From CAYXVF01 sp964468125 (GTDB taxonomy: Bacteria > Myxococcota > XYA12-FULL-58-9 > CAYXVF01), in the NCBI GenBank assembly GCA_964468125.1, contig CAYXVF010000001.1:62001-126000 (forward strand): a stretch of 64,000 nt of DNA. The letters are read 5' to 3'. A program made the position numbers and the translations under genes. The first letter of the stretch is position 1. The number at the start of each line of letters is the position of its first letter. Positions 8,624-17,400 of the stretch are shown here, one piece after another. Under the pieces are notes generated by a model. The model ran no database searches, was not told where the DNA came from, and saw only the letters and a list, made by a program, of their open reading frames with translations.

Positions 8624-10168
8624 CTAGAGGGGAATGTTCCCGTGCTTGCGAGGCGGATTGCTTTGTCGCTTGTTGTGCAACATTTCGAGTGCACGAATGA
8701 TTCTGGGGCGGGTCACATCCGGCGAAATCACCTCGTCGACGTAGCCCTGTTGTGCGGCCGCGTAGGCGTGCGCCACTTCGTTGCGGTACTCGGCGACGAG
8801 CTCCGCGTGTTTTGCGTTCTTGTCGCTCGCCGCGTCGATCTCGTCAGCGTGGATCTTGTGGACCACCGATGCCGGATCCATCACCGAAATCTCCGCCGTG
8901 GGATAGGCGAAGGTGATATCGCCACGCAGCTGCTTCGTTCCCATGGCTAGGTAGGCGGCGCCGTACCCTTTGCGTGTCACGACCGTCACCTTGGGAACCG
9001 TCGCTTCCGCGTAGGCAAAGAGGAGCTTCGCAGCCGCGCGAATGATTCCGCGATGCTCTTGCTCCACCCCCGGAAAGAATCCGGGCGTGTCCACCAGTGT
9101 CACCACCGGCAGGTTGAAGGCGTCACAGGTTCGCACAAAGCGCGAGGCTTTGCGCAGCGCTTTCGCGTCGAGGGTCCCCGCGAGGTTGAGCGGCTGATTG
9201 GCGACCACGCCCACGGCGCGACCGGCCATGCGGGCAAATCCGACCACCATGTTCGAGGCGAAACGCTCATAGAGCTCGAAGAACTGACCGTCATCGATGA
9301 TCTCCCCCATCACCTCACGCACGTCGTAGGGTTTGGAGAGATTCTCCGGGATCACCTCGGCGATGCGGCTCGAGCGGCGGCCAGGATCATCGTCGATCGG
9401 ACCACGCGGGGTGTCTTCCGCATTGTTTGCGGGCAGAAAGCTCATCAGCCCTCGGACCGCGGCGATCGCCTCCTGGTCGTTCGGCTCGACCCGGTGGGCG
9501 ATTCCGGTCTTCTCCGCATGAACCGCAGCACCACCGAGGGCGTTTCCGTCCACGCCCTCGCGGGTGACGATGTTGGTGATCTCTGGGCTCGTGAGGGTGA
9601 GGTGCGACGTGCCCTCGACCATCACTACGATGTCCGAGAGCGCGACGAAATAGGTCGCGCTCGCGACCGCCGGCCCCATCACGCAGGAGATCATCGGGAT
9701 CACCCCCGAAGCCTTCATCGATCGGACGGCGATCTCCGAGTTACCCGCTAGGGTGAGAATGCCGTCTCCCAGGCGCGGCCCCTCAGAATCGACGAGGCCG
9801 ACGATGGGCGAGCCGGTCTTCATCGCGAGGTCGAAGATCCGCGCGACTTTTTGCGCGTGCACCTGAGACACGGTGCCTTTGTGAACCGTGTGGTCGTCGG
9901 CGAAGGCGAAGACCTGTCGACCGTCGATGAGCCCGTACCCCACGACGACTCCGTCGCCGAGGATGCCCTCGCTCTGTGCCCCCGCTTTCGCACCCGGGGT
10001 GGTCTTGAATTTCTCGACCTCGACGAAGCTGCCGGGGTCGAACAGCAGGTCCAGGCGCTCACGGGCGGTCATCTTGCCTTCCGCGTGGCGCGCGCGGATC
10101 GCTTCTTCTCCGCCGCCGAGCTCCGCTGTCAGGTTTAGCTCGGCGAGATCCGAGTCTCGGGTCGTCAT
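8624..10168 (-). CDS. pccB: Propionyl-CoA carboxylase beta (carboxyltransferase) subunit
   Basis: 514 aa. Transfers CO2 from carboxybiotin to propionyl-CoA to form methylmalonyl-CoA. Crotonase-like carboxyltransferase N and C domains are seen: GKMTARERLDLLFDPGSF near the N-terminus, GPRLGDGILTLAGNSEI, the FVRTCDAFNLPVVTLVDTPGF segment (read as FVRTCDAFNLPVVTLV plus DTPGFFPG), and RKGYGAAYLAMG. I chose the ATG at 10168 (MTTRDSDLAEL) because GGAGGG precedes it; the open frame continues to 10663 but that extension has no family similarity. It leads the operon pccB-accC-carrier. Acetyl-CoA carboxylase activity is also possible. Confidence 0.92.
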   Translation of the reverse strand: MTTRDSDLAELNLTAELGGGEEAIRARHAEGKMTARERLDLLFDPGSFVEVEKFKTTPGAKAGAQSEGILGDGVVVGYGLIDGRQVFAFADDHTVHKGTVSQVHAQKVARIFDLAMKTGSPIVGLVDSEGPRLGDGILTLAGNSEIAVRSMKASGVIPMISCVMGPAVASATYFVALSDIVVMVEGTSHLTLTSPEITNIVTREGVDGNALGGAAVHAEKTGIAHRVEPNDQEAIAAVRGLMSFLPANNAEDTPRGPIDDDPGRRSSRIAEVIPENLSKPYDVREVMGEIIDDGQFFELYERFASNMVVGFARMAGRAVGVVANQPLNLAGTLDAKALRKASRFVRTCDAFNLPVVTLVDTPGFFPGVEQEHRGIIRAAAKLLFAYAEATVPKVTVVTRKGYGAAYLAMGTKQLRGDITFAYPTAEISVMDPASVVHKIHADEIDAASDKNAKHAELVAEYRNEVAHAYAAAQQGYVDEVISPDVTRPRIIRALEMLHNKRQSNPPRKHGNIPL

Positions 10169-10402
10169 CCTTCCCTCCGCGACCAAAGGCAGTCGGCTTC
10201 TATACCTGCGCCCGCTACGAACACAAACCAAAGGGACAGGGAAGCGAATTGACGCAGCGCGGCTAAGCCATGTCCGCGCGGAGCCACTCACTGCTGCGAG
10301 GGCAGGGGCCGGCGGAGACGGCGCCAGGGAACACCGTAGAGGTCGACCGGGAGCGCGGCACGTGACTCGCACGCCTGCGCGCTCTGATGTATAGACCGGG
10401 GC

Positions 10403-10984
10403 GTGAATGCGCTCCTCGAATGGGACCGCCGAGCCCAGGCCGCGGTGGAAGGGCTGGCCGGAGGTCTGCTCGACGTTCCCATGCACGTCGCCTCCGAGCT
10501 CGCCTACTGGGCGCCGCTCATACTCGGCGCGTGGGTTTGGCTCGTTTGGCGCGGCGGGCCTAGGGGCCGCGCGCTCGCGATCGTCGCCCTTGGACTGGTC
10601 CTCTTGAGCGACCAGGGAAGCTCCGCCGTGCTCAAGCCACTCTTTGGACGACCGCGCCCGCACAGCGACCTCCCCGGTTTTCCCTCGTCACACGCCTCGA
10701 ATCTCTTCGCCCAGGCGACGCTCTTCTCCTGGGCGTATCCGCGCCTGACCGCCGCCGTCTTCGCGCTCGCATCGGTGGTCGGCTTTTCCCGGGTGTATCT
10801 CGGAAAACACTATCCTCTCGACGTTCTCGGCGGCGCGGTCTTCGGCGCCCTCTGTGGCGCCCTCGCGATTGTCGTCCTGCGTCACAATCAGACGCGCACG
10901 GAGCGCGCTTGGGTCTGGATTTTCTCACGTCTCCCTGGCAGACCCGAAGACCTGGCGGCGTCGGATGACGCCCGCACCCCGTAG
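10403..10984 (+). CDS. PAP2-family membrane phosphatase
   Basis: 193 aa integral membrane protein with the complete PAP2 signature: KPLFGRPRP (KxxxxxxRP), PSSHASN (PSGH-type) and SRVYLGKHYPLD (SRxxxxxHxxxD). These hydrolyse lipid phosphates such as phosphatidate or undecaprenyl diphosphate at the periplasmic face of the membrane. Several hydrophobic segments (around residues 30-65 and 100-165) agree. The start is GTG at 10403. It is divergent from pccB across 234 bases in which I see no clear promoter except weak AT-rich TGTATAGA at 10387. Pyruvate kinase follows 40 bases downstream. Confidence 0.85.
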   Translation: MNALLEWDRRAQAAVEGLAGGLLDVPMHVASELAYWAPLILGAWVWLVWRGGPRGRALAIVALGLVLLSDQGSSAVLKPLFGRPRPHSDLPGFPSSHASNLFAQATLFSWAYPRLTAAVFALASVVGFSRVYLGKHYPLDVLGGAVFGALCGALAIVVLRHNQTRTERAWVWIFSRLPGRPEDLAASDDARTP

Positions 10985-11024
10985 CGTCAAACTCCGACTC
11001 AACGAGAGACCTCCCGGAACCACG

Positions 11025-12479
11025 ATGCACCAGCGCCCTCGTTTTGCTCCCGTTCGCCGTACGAAGATCGTCGCGACCCTAGGCCCGGTCAGCGCGAGCC
11101 CGGAGGGCATACAGGCCCTCATCACCGCGGGCGTGAACATGTTTCGGATCAACGGCTCCCACGGCGACCACGAAACCCATCGCACGACGATCGCCCGGGT
11201 TCGCGAAGCCGCCGCCGAGATGCAGCGTCCCGTCGGCGTTCTCTTCGATTTGCAGGGCCCCAAGATTCGTGTCGGCAAATTCGAGGGGGATCCGGTCCAC
11301 GTGAAACGCGGCCAGGAGGTGACATTCGCCGTTGGACGCGAGCCGGAAGAGGGCGAGCTCCCCGCTGACTATCCGCTCCTCGATCGAGACGTGAAGGTCG
11401 GTCACCCGCTCCTGATCGAAGACGGGCTCATCGCCACCGAGGTGATCGGAGTGGAGAAGGGCACGGTGCGGGTACAGGTGAAGAACGACGGGGCCATCGC
11501 CCAGCGCAAGGGGATCAACCTCCCGGCCAGCATCGTCAGCGCTCCGGCGGTCACCGAGAAGGACCGCCGCGACGCCCTGTTTGCGATCGACAACGGCGTC
11601 GACGTGATCGCCATGTCCTTCGTGCGCCGCCCGGAGGACGTGCTCGAGCTCAAGGGGCTGATCCAGGGCGCTGGCGCCACCACCCCGGTGATCGCCAAGA
11701 TCGAAAAGCCTCAGGCCCTCGAAACCCTCCGCGACATTCTCGAGGTGTCCTGGGGCGTGATGGTCGCCCGCGGCGACCTCGGCGTCGAGCTGCCGCCGGA
11801 GGAGGTCCCCCTTGCGCAAAAGCGCATCATTCGCGAGGCCCTCGAGCTCGGCCGTCCGGTCATTACGGCCACTCAGATGCTGCAGAGCATGACCGAGAGC
11901 CCGCGCCCCACGCGTGCGGAGGCGAGCGACGTGGCCAACGCGGTCCTCGATGGCACCGATGCGGTCATGTTGTCCCAGGAAACGGCGATCGGAAAGTACC
12001 CGGCGGAGAGCGTCGCGATGATGGAGCGGATCATCATCGCCACCGAACGCGGCGCCGATCCCGATCCCCACCGCGATCGGCGCATCGACAGCACCGCCAA
12101 AGCGGTGGTGGACGCGGCAGCCACGATCGCTAGCACCCTGAAATCGAGCGCGATCATCGCCATGACACAGAGTGGCGCGACGGCAGTGCTCGCATCGCAC
12201 AGGCGCCCACCGACGCCGATCTTCGCCTTCACTCCCAAGCCATCGACACGCAACCTCCTCTCGATGGTTTGGGGTGTGGACCCCTACGACGTAAAGGAGG
12301 CGGGCAGCACGGACACGGTGCTGCGCGAGCTCGACTCGGCGCTCTTGCAAGACGATCTGGCCCGCAAGGGTGACCGGCTCGTGGTCCTGATGGGGACACC
12401 CGCCACGAACAAGCTCGGGCCGACGAATATGGTGATGATCCACCACGTCGGGACGCTGGCGAAGACCGCGGGACTCTGA
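11025..12479 (+). CDS. pyk: Pyruvate kinase
   Basis: 484 aa, normal size. Converts phosphoenolpyruvate and ADP to pyruvate and ATP. Family motifs: RRTKIVATLGPVSASPEG at the start, FRINGSHGDHETH, the active-site signature PVIAKIEKPQALE (catalytic lysine in IEKP), MVARGDLGVELP, and ITATQMLQSMTESPRPTRAE. The ATG at 11025 begins MHQRPRFAPVRRTK directly before the conserved N-terminus; an upstream in-frame ATG at 10965 would overlap the PAP2 gene. It is the only glycolytic enzyme in the window apart from the pentose-phosphate operon at 36.6-40.6 kb. Confidence 0.95.
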   Translation: MHQRPRFAPVRRTKIVATLGPVSASPEGIQALITAGVNMFRINGSHGDHETHRTTIARVREAAAEMQRPVGVLFDLQGPKIRVGKFEGDPVHVKRGQEVTFAVGREPEEGELPADYPLLDRDVKVGHPLLIEDGLIATEVIGVEKGTVRVQVKNDGAIAQRKGINLPASIVSAPAVTEKDRRDALFAIDNGVDVIAMSFVRRPEDVLELKGLIQGAGATTPVIAKIEKPQALETLRDILEVSWGVMVARGDLGVELPPEEVPLAQKRIIREALELGRPVITATQMLQSMTESPRPTRAEASDVANAVLDGTDAVMLSQETAIGKYPAESVAMMERIIIATERGADPDPHRDRRIDSTAKAVVDAAATIASTLKSSAIIAMTQSGATAVLASHRRPPTPIFAFTPKPSTRNLLSMVWGVDPYDVKEAGSTDTVLRELDSALLQDDLARKGDRLVVLMGTPATNKLGPTNMVMIHHVGTLAKTAGL

Positions 12480-12504
12480 GCCGACCGCGCTCTGCCTTGT
12501 CGCG

Positions 12505-12529
12505 GTGAACGAAACGGGGTATCGTTCAC
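12505..12529. promoter_or_regulatory. Palindromic operator candidate at the TetR gene
   Basis: Perfect 8-bp inverted repeat GTGAACGA (12505-12512) and TCGTTCAC (12522-12529), 9-bp spacer, ending 8 bases before the ATG at 12538. TetR proteins usually bind such palindromes in their own promoters, so autoregulation is the natural reading. It also argues against the alternative GTG start at 12505, which would put the palindrome inside the gene. Confidence 0.6.
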
Positions 12530-12537
12530 GGCGCGCG

Positions 12538-13134
12538 ATGAAGACATCCTCGGGAGAAAGACGTCGAGAAGGCGTTCTCTGTGCGGCCGAGGCGCTGCTG
12601 CAGCGAGAGGGCTATCGCGGCACGACCATCGCCGGGATCGCAAAGGAGGCGGGGATCTCCGTCGGTAGCGTTTACCTCGAGTTCGATTCGAAAGACGCGA
12701 TCGTCGCCGAACTCTCCCGTCGCTGTCATTTCGAGGTGCTCGCCGGAATGCAGACCGCGGCCGCCCAGGCGCCCGACGCCGCCGTCGCTCTTCGCTCGGC
12801 CCTCGAGGCACGCGTTCTCGGACAGCACGAACATGCCCGGGCCCACCCGCACTCGGTCGAGCTCTTTGCGTGTCATGCCTGCTCAGGTGTGGCCGATGCG
12901 GTCTCGGCCTTTGCGCCGATCGAGCTGCGCTTTGTGAGCGAGCTCCTCGAACGGGGCGAACGTGAGGGCGCCTTTGAGCTCTTCGACCGTCCGGACGTGG
13001 TCGCGGGCACGCTCCTGCGTCTGCTCGAGCGCCTCGGACCGGTTCACGAGCGGGCCCTGAAGGGCCGTAGTCTCATCCATGAGGTGACCCGCGCCTGCGA
13101 GCTCATGATTTGTGGCCTGCGTCGCCCCGCTTGA
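12538..13134 (+). CDS. TetR-family transcriptional regulator
   Basis: 198 aa. The N-terminal helix-turn-helix is clear: LLQREGYRGTTIAGIAKEAG followed by ISVGSVYLEFDSKDAIVAEL. The C-terminal ligand-binding half is helical and has no recognisable ligand class. The ATG at 12538 (MKTSSGERRRE) is preferred over GTG at 12505 because a palindromic operator candidate occupies 12505-12529. It sits alone between pyruvate kinase and lon, same strand as both, 58 bases after pyk. Target genes are unknown; self-repression is likely. Confidence 0.85.
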   Translation: MKTSSGERRREGVLCAAEALLQREGYRGTTIAGIAKEAGISVGSVYLEFDSKDAIVAELSRRCHFEVLAGMQTAAAQAPDAAVALRSALEARVLGQHEHARAHPHSVELFACHACSGVADAVSAFAPIELRFVSELLERGEREGAFELFDRPDVVAGTLLRLLERLGPVHERALKGRSLIHEVTRACELMICGLRRPA

Positions 13135-13206
13135 CGATGGTTTGAACGGACCTAGGTTTGGTTCATGGTGCGGTGTGGTCCGCGCCGTCGAAGTGGAGTC
13201 CTCAGA

Positions 13207-15603
13207 GTGAGTGAAACGTTTGAACGGCCCGAAAACCCGGTGCCTCTACTGCCCTTGCGCAACGGCGTTCTCTTTCCCGGCACCGTCATCACCCTGCCGG
13301 TAGGTCGCCCGCGTTCCGTCGCGCTCCTCGAAACGCTGCGGGCCGGGGACGTCATCGCCATAGGAGTCCAGCGCGATCCGAAAATCTCCGAGCCCAACCT
13401 CGCAGACCTGTTCGAGGTGGGCACCTATGGTCGCGTGCACCGAATCGTAAAGGTCAGCCCGAAGCACTATCAGCTCGTGATCGAGGGCGGGCCGCGCCTG
13501 CGTCTGGAAGATCTCGTCAGCGTCGACCCTTTCTGGAAGGCGGAAGTCTCGGACCTCAAGGAACACAACGCCGACAATCCGGAGGCCGCGATCCGTGCGA
13601 GCGCGCTCGTGGAGGGTATTGCGGACGAAATCAGTGGCTTCGGTGACCCGGTCAAGCGGCACCTCGAGCAGCCGGCACGCAATCCGAGCCTCGTCGCTGA
13701 TGTGATCGCCGCGGGCCTTTCCCTGCCGAGCGAGAAGGAAATCGAAGTCCTCGTCCTGACCGACGTCATTCAGCGTCTGAAGCGCGTCTCCGAGCTCGTC
13801 GGGGAGGCCCGGACTCTCGCCGAGATGCGCTCGAAGGTGGACCGGGAGGTCCGCAGTGAGCTCGGTAAACAACAGCGAGAAGCGGTTCTTCGCACACAGC
13901 TCAAAGCGATCAAGAAGGAGCTCGGTGAAGGCGAAGACGGCGACGAAGTCGATCAACTGCGCGAAAAGCTAGACCGCGCGGAGCTCCCCGAAGAGCCGCG
14001 CCGGGTCGTGGACCGAGAGCTCGGCCGCCTCGAAGCGATCAACCCGGCGCAGGCCGAATACGGCGTGATCCGCAACTACCTCGAGCTCATCGCCTCGCTG
14101 CCCTGGAGCAAGCGCGCCGACGCGAACGACGACCTCGACGCGGTGGAAGAAAAGCTCGATAGCGATCACTACGGTCTCGAGAAGGTCAAAAAGCGAATCC
14201 TCGAGCACCTCGCCGTCCGAAAGATGACCGGACACAACAAGGGCGCGATCTTGTGCTTCGTAGGCCCGCCGGGGGTAGGCAAGACCTCCCTCGGTCAGTC
14301 GATCGCCGATGCCACTGGGCGTCCCTTTGCGCGTGTGGCGCTCGGCGGCGTGCGCGACGAAGCGGAGATCCGCGGGCACCGTCGCACCTATGTCGGCGCG
14401 CTCCCTGGGCGGATCATTCACGCCCTGCGCAAGATCGAGGTCAAGAACCCGGTGATCTTGCTCGACGAGGTCGACAAGCTCGGCCAAGGGTGGATGGGAA
14501 GTCCGGAAGCGGCGTTGCTCGAAGTTTTGGATCCCGAGCAAAACCATACCTTTCAGGATCACTACCTCGAGCTGCCCTTCGATCTTTCTGAGGTGTTCTT
14601 CATCTGCACCGCGAACACGCTCGAGACCCTCAGTGCGCCTCTGCGCGACCGGCTCGAGATCGTCGAGCTACAGGGGTACACGATCGAGGAGAAGCTCGAG
14701 ATCGCGACGAGCCATCTGATCCCGAAGCGTCTCGAAGATCACGGGCTCGCCGAAGGCTCCGTGTCGATCTCCGAGGAAGCGCTGCGCGAGCTCGTCACGA
14801 GCTACACCCGTGAAGCGGGAGTGCGACAGCTCAATCGCGAGATCACCCGTCTGCTGCGCGCGGTCACCTTGGAGATCGCACGGAAGAACTCGGACGAAAA
14901 GGCGCCGCCGCGGACGCTGGAGATCGGTGACGTCACGAAGCACCTCGGCAAGCCGAAGTTCTTCAACGATGTGGCGGAGCGGACGATGATCCCGGGCGTC
15001 GCCACTGGCCTCGCCTGGACTCCCGTAGGGGGTGACATTCTGTTTGTCGAAGCCTCGAAGATGCCCGGTAAGGGGCGCTTCGAGTTCACTGGCCAGCTCG
15101 GTGACGTGATGAAGGAGAGCGCGCGCGCCGCCCTCACCTATATTCGGGCGAACGCGGACCGCCTCGACGTCGACCCGGACTTCATGGAGAAGACGGACCT
15201 GCACGTGCACGTCCCGGCGGGCGCGGTCCCCAAGGACGGTCCTTCGGCGGGTGTGACGATGTTCACCGCCCTCACGTCGCTTCTCACGGGCCGCAAGGTC
15301 CGAAGCGACACGGCGATGACCGGCGAGGCGACCCTCCGAGGGCGTGTTTTGCCCGTGGGTGGCATCAAATCGAAGGTGCTGGCCGCGCACCGCGCAGGGA
15401 TCAGCCGCATCGTGCTTCCAAAGAAGAACGAACGCGACCTCGACGACGTTCCGAGCGACGTGCAGGAGAAGATGACGTTCATCTTCGCCGAGGACATGGC
15501 GGAGGTCCTCGACGCGGCGCTCGAGAAAGAGGCGACGCCGGTCGTCGGAAGCACCGGGGGCAGCAGAAATAGCAGAAATCGACCTGGTGCCGTTTTCTCC
15601 TAA
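13207..15603 (+). CDS. lon: ATP-dependent protease Lon
   Basis: About 798 aa. N-terminal LON substrate-binding domain (PVPLLPLRNGVLFPGTVI), central AAA+ domain with Walker A GPPGVGKTS near residue 355 and LLDEVDKLG, and C-terminal serine-lysine protease domain with GPSAGVTM (catalytic Ser near 680) and GGIKSKVLAAH (catalytic Lys near 722). The start GTG at 13207 (VSETFERPENPVP) has GGAG upstream; an ATG at 13165 is in frame but adds an unrelated leader. The last dozen residues (RNSRNRPGAVFS) and the stop codon are encoded by a copy of the REP-like repeat, so the natural C-terminus has been replaced or extended by the repeat. The protease core is unaffected. Confidence 0.95.
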   Translation: MSETFERPENPVPLLPLRNGVLFPGTVITLPVGRPRSVALLETLRAGDVIAIGVQRDPKISEPNLADLFEVGTYGRVHRIVKVSPKHYQLVIEGGPRLRLEDLVSVDPFWKAEVSDLKEHNADNPEAAIRASALVEGIADEISGFGDPVKRHLEQPARNPSLVADVIAAGLSLPSEKEIEVLVLTDVIQRLKRVSELVGEARTLAEMRSKVDREVRSELGKQQREAVLRTQLKAIKKELGEGEDGDEVDQLREKLDRAELPEEPRRVVDRELGRLEAINPAQAEYGVIRNYLELIASLPWSKRADANDDLDAVEEKLDSDHYGLEKVKKRILEHLAVRKMTGHNKGAILCFVGPPGVGKTSLGQSIADATGRPFARVALGGVRDEAEIRGHRRTYVGALPGRIIHALRKIEVKNPVILLDEVDKLGQGWMGSPEAALLEVLDPEQNHTFQDHYLELPFDLSEVFFICTANTLETLSAPLRDRLEIVELQGYTIEEKLEIATSHLIPKRLEDHGLAEGSVSISEEALRELVTSYTREAGVRQLNREITRLLRAVTLEIARKNSDEKAPPRTLEIGDVTKHLGKPKFFNDVAERTMIPGVATGLAWTPVGGDILFVEASKMPGKGRFEFTGQLGDVMKESARAALTYIRANADRLDVDPDFMEKTDLHVHVPAGAVPKDGPSAGVTMFTALTSLLTGRKVRSDTAMTGEATLRGRVLPVGGIKSKVLAAHRAGISRIVLPKKNERDLDDVPSDVQEKMTFIFAEDMAEVLDAALEKEATPVVGSTGGSRNSRNRPGAVFS

Positions 15604-15738
15604 TCGAGCGCGAGAAATCGACCTACCTGGTGCCGTTCCCCCTGGCGCGAGAAATCGCGAGAAATCGACCTGGTGCCGTTCCCCCTGGCGCGAGACGAGA
15701 AATCGAGAAATCGACCTGGTGCCGTTCCCCCTCGCGCG
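15571..15738 (+). repeat. Four direct copies of a REP-like repeat
   Basis: Core AGAAATCGACCTGGTGCCGTT, usually followed by CCCCCTGGCGC. Copies start near 15571 (ends TTTTCTCC and is inside lon), 15611 (with a 4-bp duplication CTACCT), 15657 and 15703 (ends CTCGCGCG). Extra partial GAGAAATC units lie between copies. The remainder of the gene-free interval up to 15927 shows only a weak GGTGTCGTTCTGTC remnant at 15751 and no gene. Confidence 0.8.
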
Positions 15739-15927
15739 TAAAGGCTAACGGGTGTCGTTCTGTCTTGATGAGTACGGCTAGCGTCGATTTGCGTCCGCGA
15801 CGCGCGGCTCAATTGCATGGTCGGTCGCAAAGCCCCGCGCTGCGGTCCGGCGAGCCAAAAAACCGGCAGGGCATCTACGAGCCGAACCACGAATATGCGG
15901 GTGCATACAGGGGGCTGGGCTAGAGGG

Positions 15928-17082
15928 TTACGCCGCTCGAGAGCCGACGATTTGCTCCCAGCGCGCTTCGTCGAGAAATCTTCGAGGCATGGGATTCACT
16001 GGAGCGCACGGACGGTGGGAGTGAGTCGGGAAGTCGGCAGCAATCTCGCCCCGTAAGAACCGGTCTGTCGCCTGGCGATGGCGGATTTGGTGCTCCCAGT
16101 AGTCGAGGAGATAGGCCCGCGCCTCTGGATGGCTCCGGTTTTCCCAGCATATCATGCGGCGTCCCCTCCGTAGCCAAGGCGGCCGTGGCACCGCGAATTT
16201 GGTGCGTCGAGGCGTACTCCGAACCGCCTCCACGCCGAGCGCGGGCTTGCCTTCACGGAGCACGCGCCCTTCCTCAATGATGTCCGCATGTAGCGTCCTG
16301 AGGCGCTCTTGGAATTGGGCTTCGTCGAGATGGGCAAGCGCGGGCAAGCGATCCAGGATCTGGAGGTCTGCATAGCACACGGTGAAAGCGTCCCGCGAAA
16401 GCGAGCGACGCCTGTCTTTAGGCTTTCGTGACTCACGGTAGACCGCTTTGGCGTAGCGTGTGCCATCGAACCATTCGCCTTCGAGCGGCTCGTGACAGAA
16501 AAGCTGTTTGGCACACTGAAGCCGTGGCCATTGCTCCGGCCGTTCCACCAGGCCCTCCTTCACGCCATGGCTCAAGATGTATCGAAAGGCACGGAGCTGT
16601 GAACGTGCGGTCGGCAGACCTGCCGCGGCGAACTCACCGTCCCATAGCGTTGGGCCTTCACGCCCAACGATGTCTTTAACTCGCAAGGAGATCTGCCCCT
16701 TCACGTAGCGCATGAAGCGAGAGATCCACGGTCCGCCTTCGAGCTCGAGGTGAAAGTGATTGGACATGAAGACGAACCCGTACAGCTTGATTTCTGGGTA
16801 GAGCGCCAAGGCTCGCGCGATCACTCCGACCATGATGCGATTGAGCTCATCGGTGGGAACGAGCAACGCCATGCCCGCGGCGACGCGCGAAACGGCGTGG
16901 TAGACGATGTCCTCCTTCAGGAAACGCACGTGGTGACGACCGATGAACTGACCGACGTCATCGCCGTGGATCGCATCGAGGATCTCAAACAGCGGGTTGT
17001 CTTGGTCGTCATTTGCAGCGCGACGGCAATTACTCATGCGAGTAGCGAAAGCATTTGTCGTGCCAGCCAAAGAACGGGGCAA
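15928..17082 (-). CDS. REP-associated Y1 (IS200-like) transposase
   Basis: Up to 384 aa. The HUH nuclease signature is MSNHFHLELEGG (HxH metal pair), and the catalytic tyrosine is expected in FMRYVKGQIS about 20 residues later; AVSRVAAGMALL and the YILSHGVKEGLVERPEQWP segment match the wider RAYT pattern. Such enzymes cleave single-stranded REP hairpins. Two starts are possible, ATG 17082 (MPRSLAGTTN) or ATG 17037 (MSNCRRAAND); I keep the longer. The C-terminal 150 residues are basic and unlike short IS200 TnpA, as is common in RAYTs. It stands alone, convergent to lon, flanked by REP-like repeats in inverted orientation. It appears intact. Confidence 0.85.
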   Translation of the reverse strand: MPRSLAGTTNAFATRMSNCRRAANDDQDNPLFEILDAIHGDDVGQFIGRHHVRFLKEDIVYHAVSRVAAGMALLVPTDELNRIMVGVIARALALYPEIKLYGFVFMSNHFHLELEGGPWISRFMRYVKGQISLRVKDIVGREGPTLWDGEFAAAGLPTARSQLRAFRYILSHGVKEGLVERPEQWPRLQCAKQLFCHEPLEGEWFDGTRYAKAVYRESRKPKDRRRSLSRDAFTVCYADLQILDRLPALAHLDEAQFQERLRTLHADIIEEGRVLREGKPALGVEAVRSTPRRTKFAVPRPPWLRRGRRMICWENRSHPEARAYLLDYWEHQIRHRQATDRFLRGEIAADFPTHSHRPCAPVNPMPRRFLDEARWEQIVGSRAA

Positions 17083-17142
17083 GAAGTACCGTTTTCTGCA
17101 ACTAACCCGCTATCGAAACGCGCTACGGACAACAGAAAACGA

Positions 17143-17190
17143 CGGAGAACGGCACCAGGTCGATTTCTCCAAATTTCTCCAATTTCTCCT
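17143..17190 (-). repeat. Inverted copy of the REP-like repeat
   Basis: GAGAACGGCACCAGGTCGAT followed by three TTTCTCC units; on the minus strand it reads GGAGAAATCGACCTGGTGCC, the same core as the copies at 15571-15738. It lies about 60 bases upstream of the transposase start and marks the right edge of the REP-transposase unit. A partial direct match (GTACCGTTTTCTGC) lies at 17088. Confidence 0.75.
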
Positions 17191-17400
17191 ACGTTTAACG
17201 CCGAGCGTTTCGCCGCCGACGGGGGCGCTTCTTCTTCCGGTGCTTNNNNNNNNNNNNNNNNNNNNNNNNNNNNNNNNNNNNNNNNNNNNNNNNNNNNNNN
17301 NNNNNNNNNNNNNNNNNNNNNNNNNNNNNNNNNNNNNNNNNNNNNACGTTTAACGCCGAGCGTTTCGCCGCCGACGGGGGCGCTTCTTCTTCCGGTGCTT
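17191..17400. other. Assembly gap (100 N) with identical 55-bp flanks
   Basis: Positions 17191-17245 and 17346-17400 are identical 55-bp sequences on either side of 100 N. This is the pattern left when two contigs that overlap by one k-mer are scaffolded with a default gap. The true sequence probably has one copy and no gap. Confidence 0.9.

Larger units (their letters stand above)
15571..17190. mobile_element. REP-like repeat cluster with its REP-associated transposase
   Basis: A single-domain Y1 transposase gene is bordered by copies of the same ~33 bp repeat: four direct copies on the left (15571-15738) and one inverted copy on the right (17143-17190). This arrangement is the one known for RAYT transposases and their REP/BIME elements, which do not carry classic IS ends. 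The left copy enters the end of lon. Confidence 0.7.

Noticed and set aside
10240..10262. Sigma-70 promoter TTGACG before the PAP2 gene
   Set aside because: No acceptable -10 hexamer at 16-18 bases; too weak to list.
10169..10663. N-terminal extension of the carboxyltransferase frame
   Set aside because: The extra 165 residues have no family similarity, and a GGAGGG-ATG start at 10168 fits the known length.
15571..15738. CRISPR array
   Set aside because: Repeats are too few, lie almost back to back with variable scraps between them, and are linked to a Y1 transposase; no cas genes.
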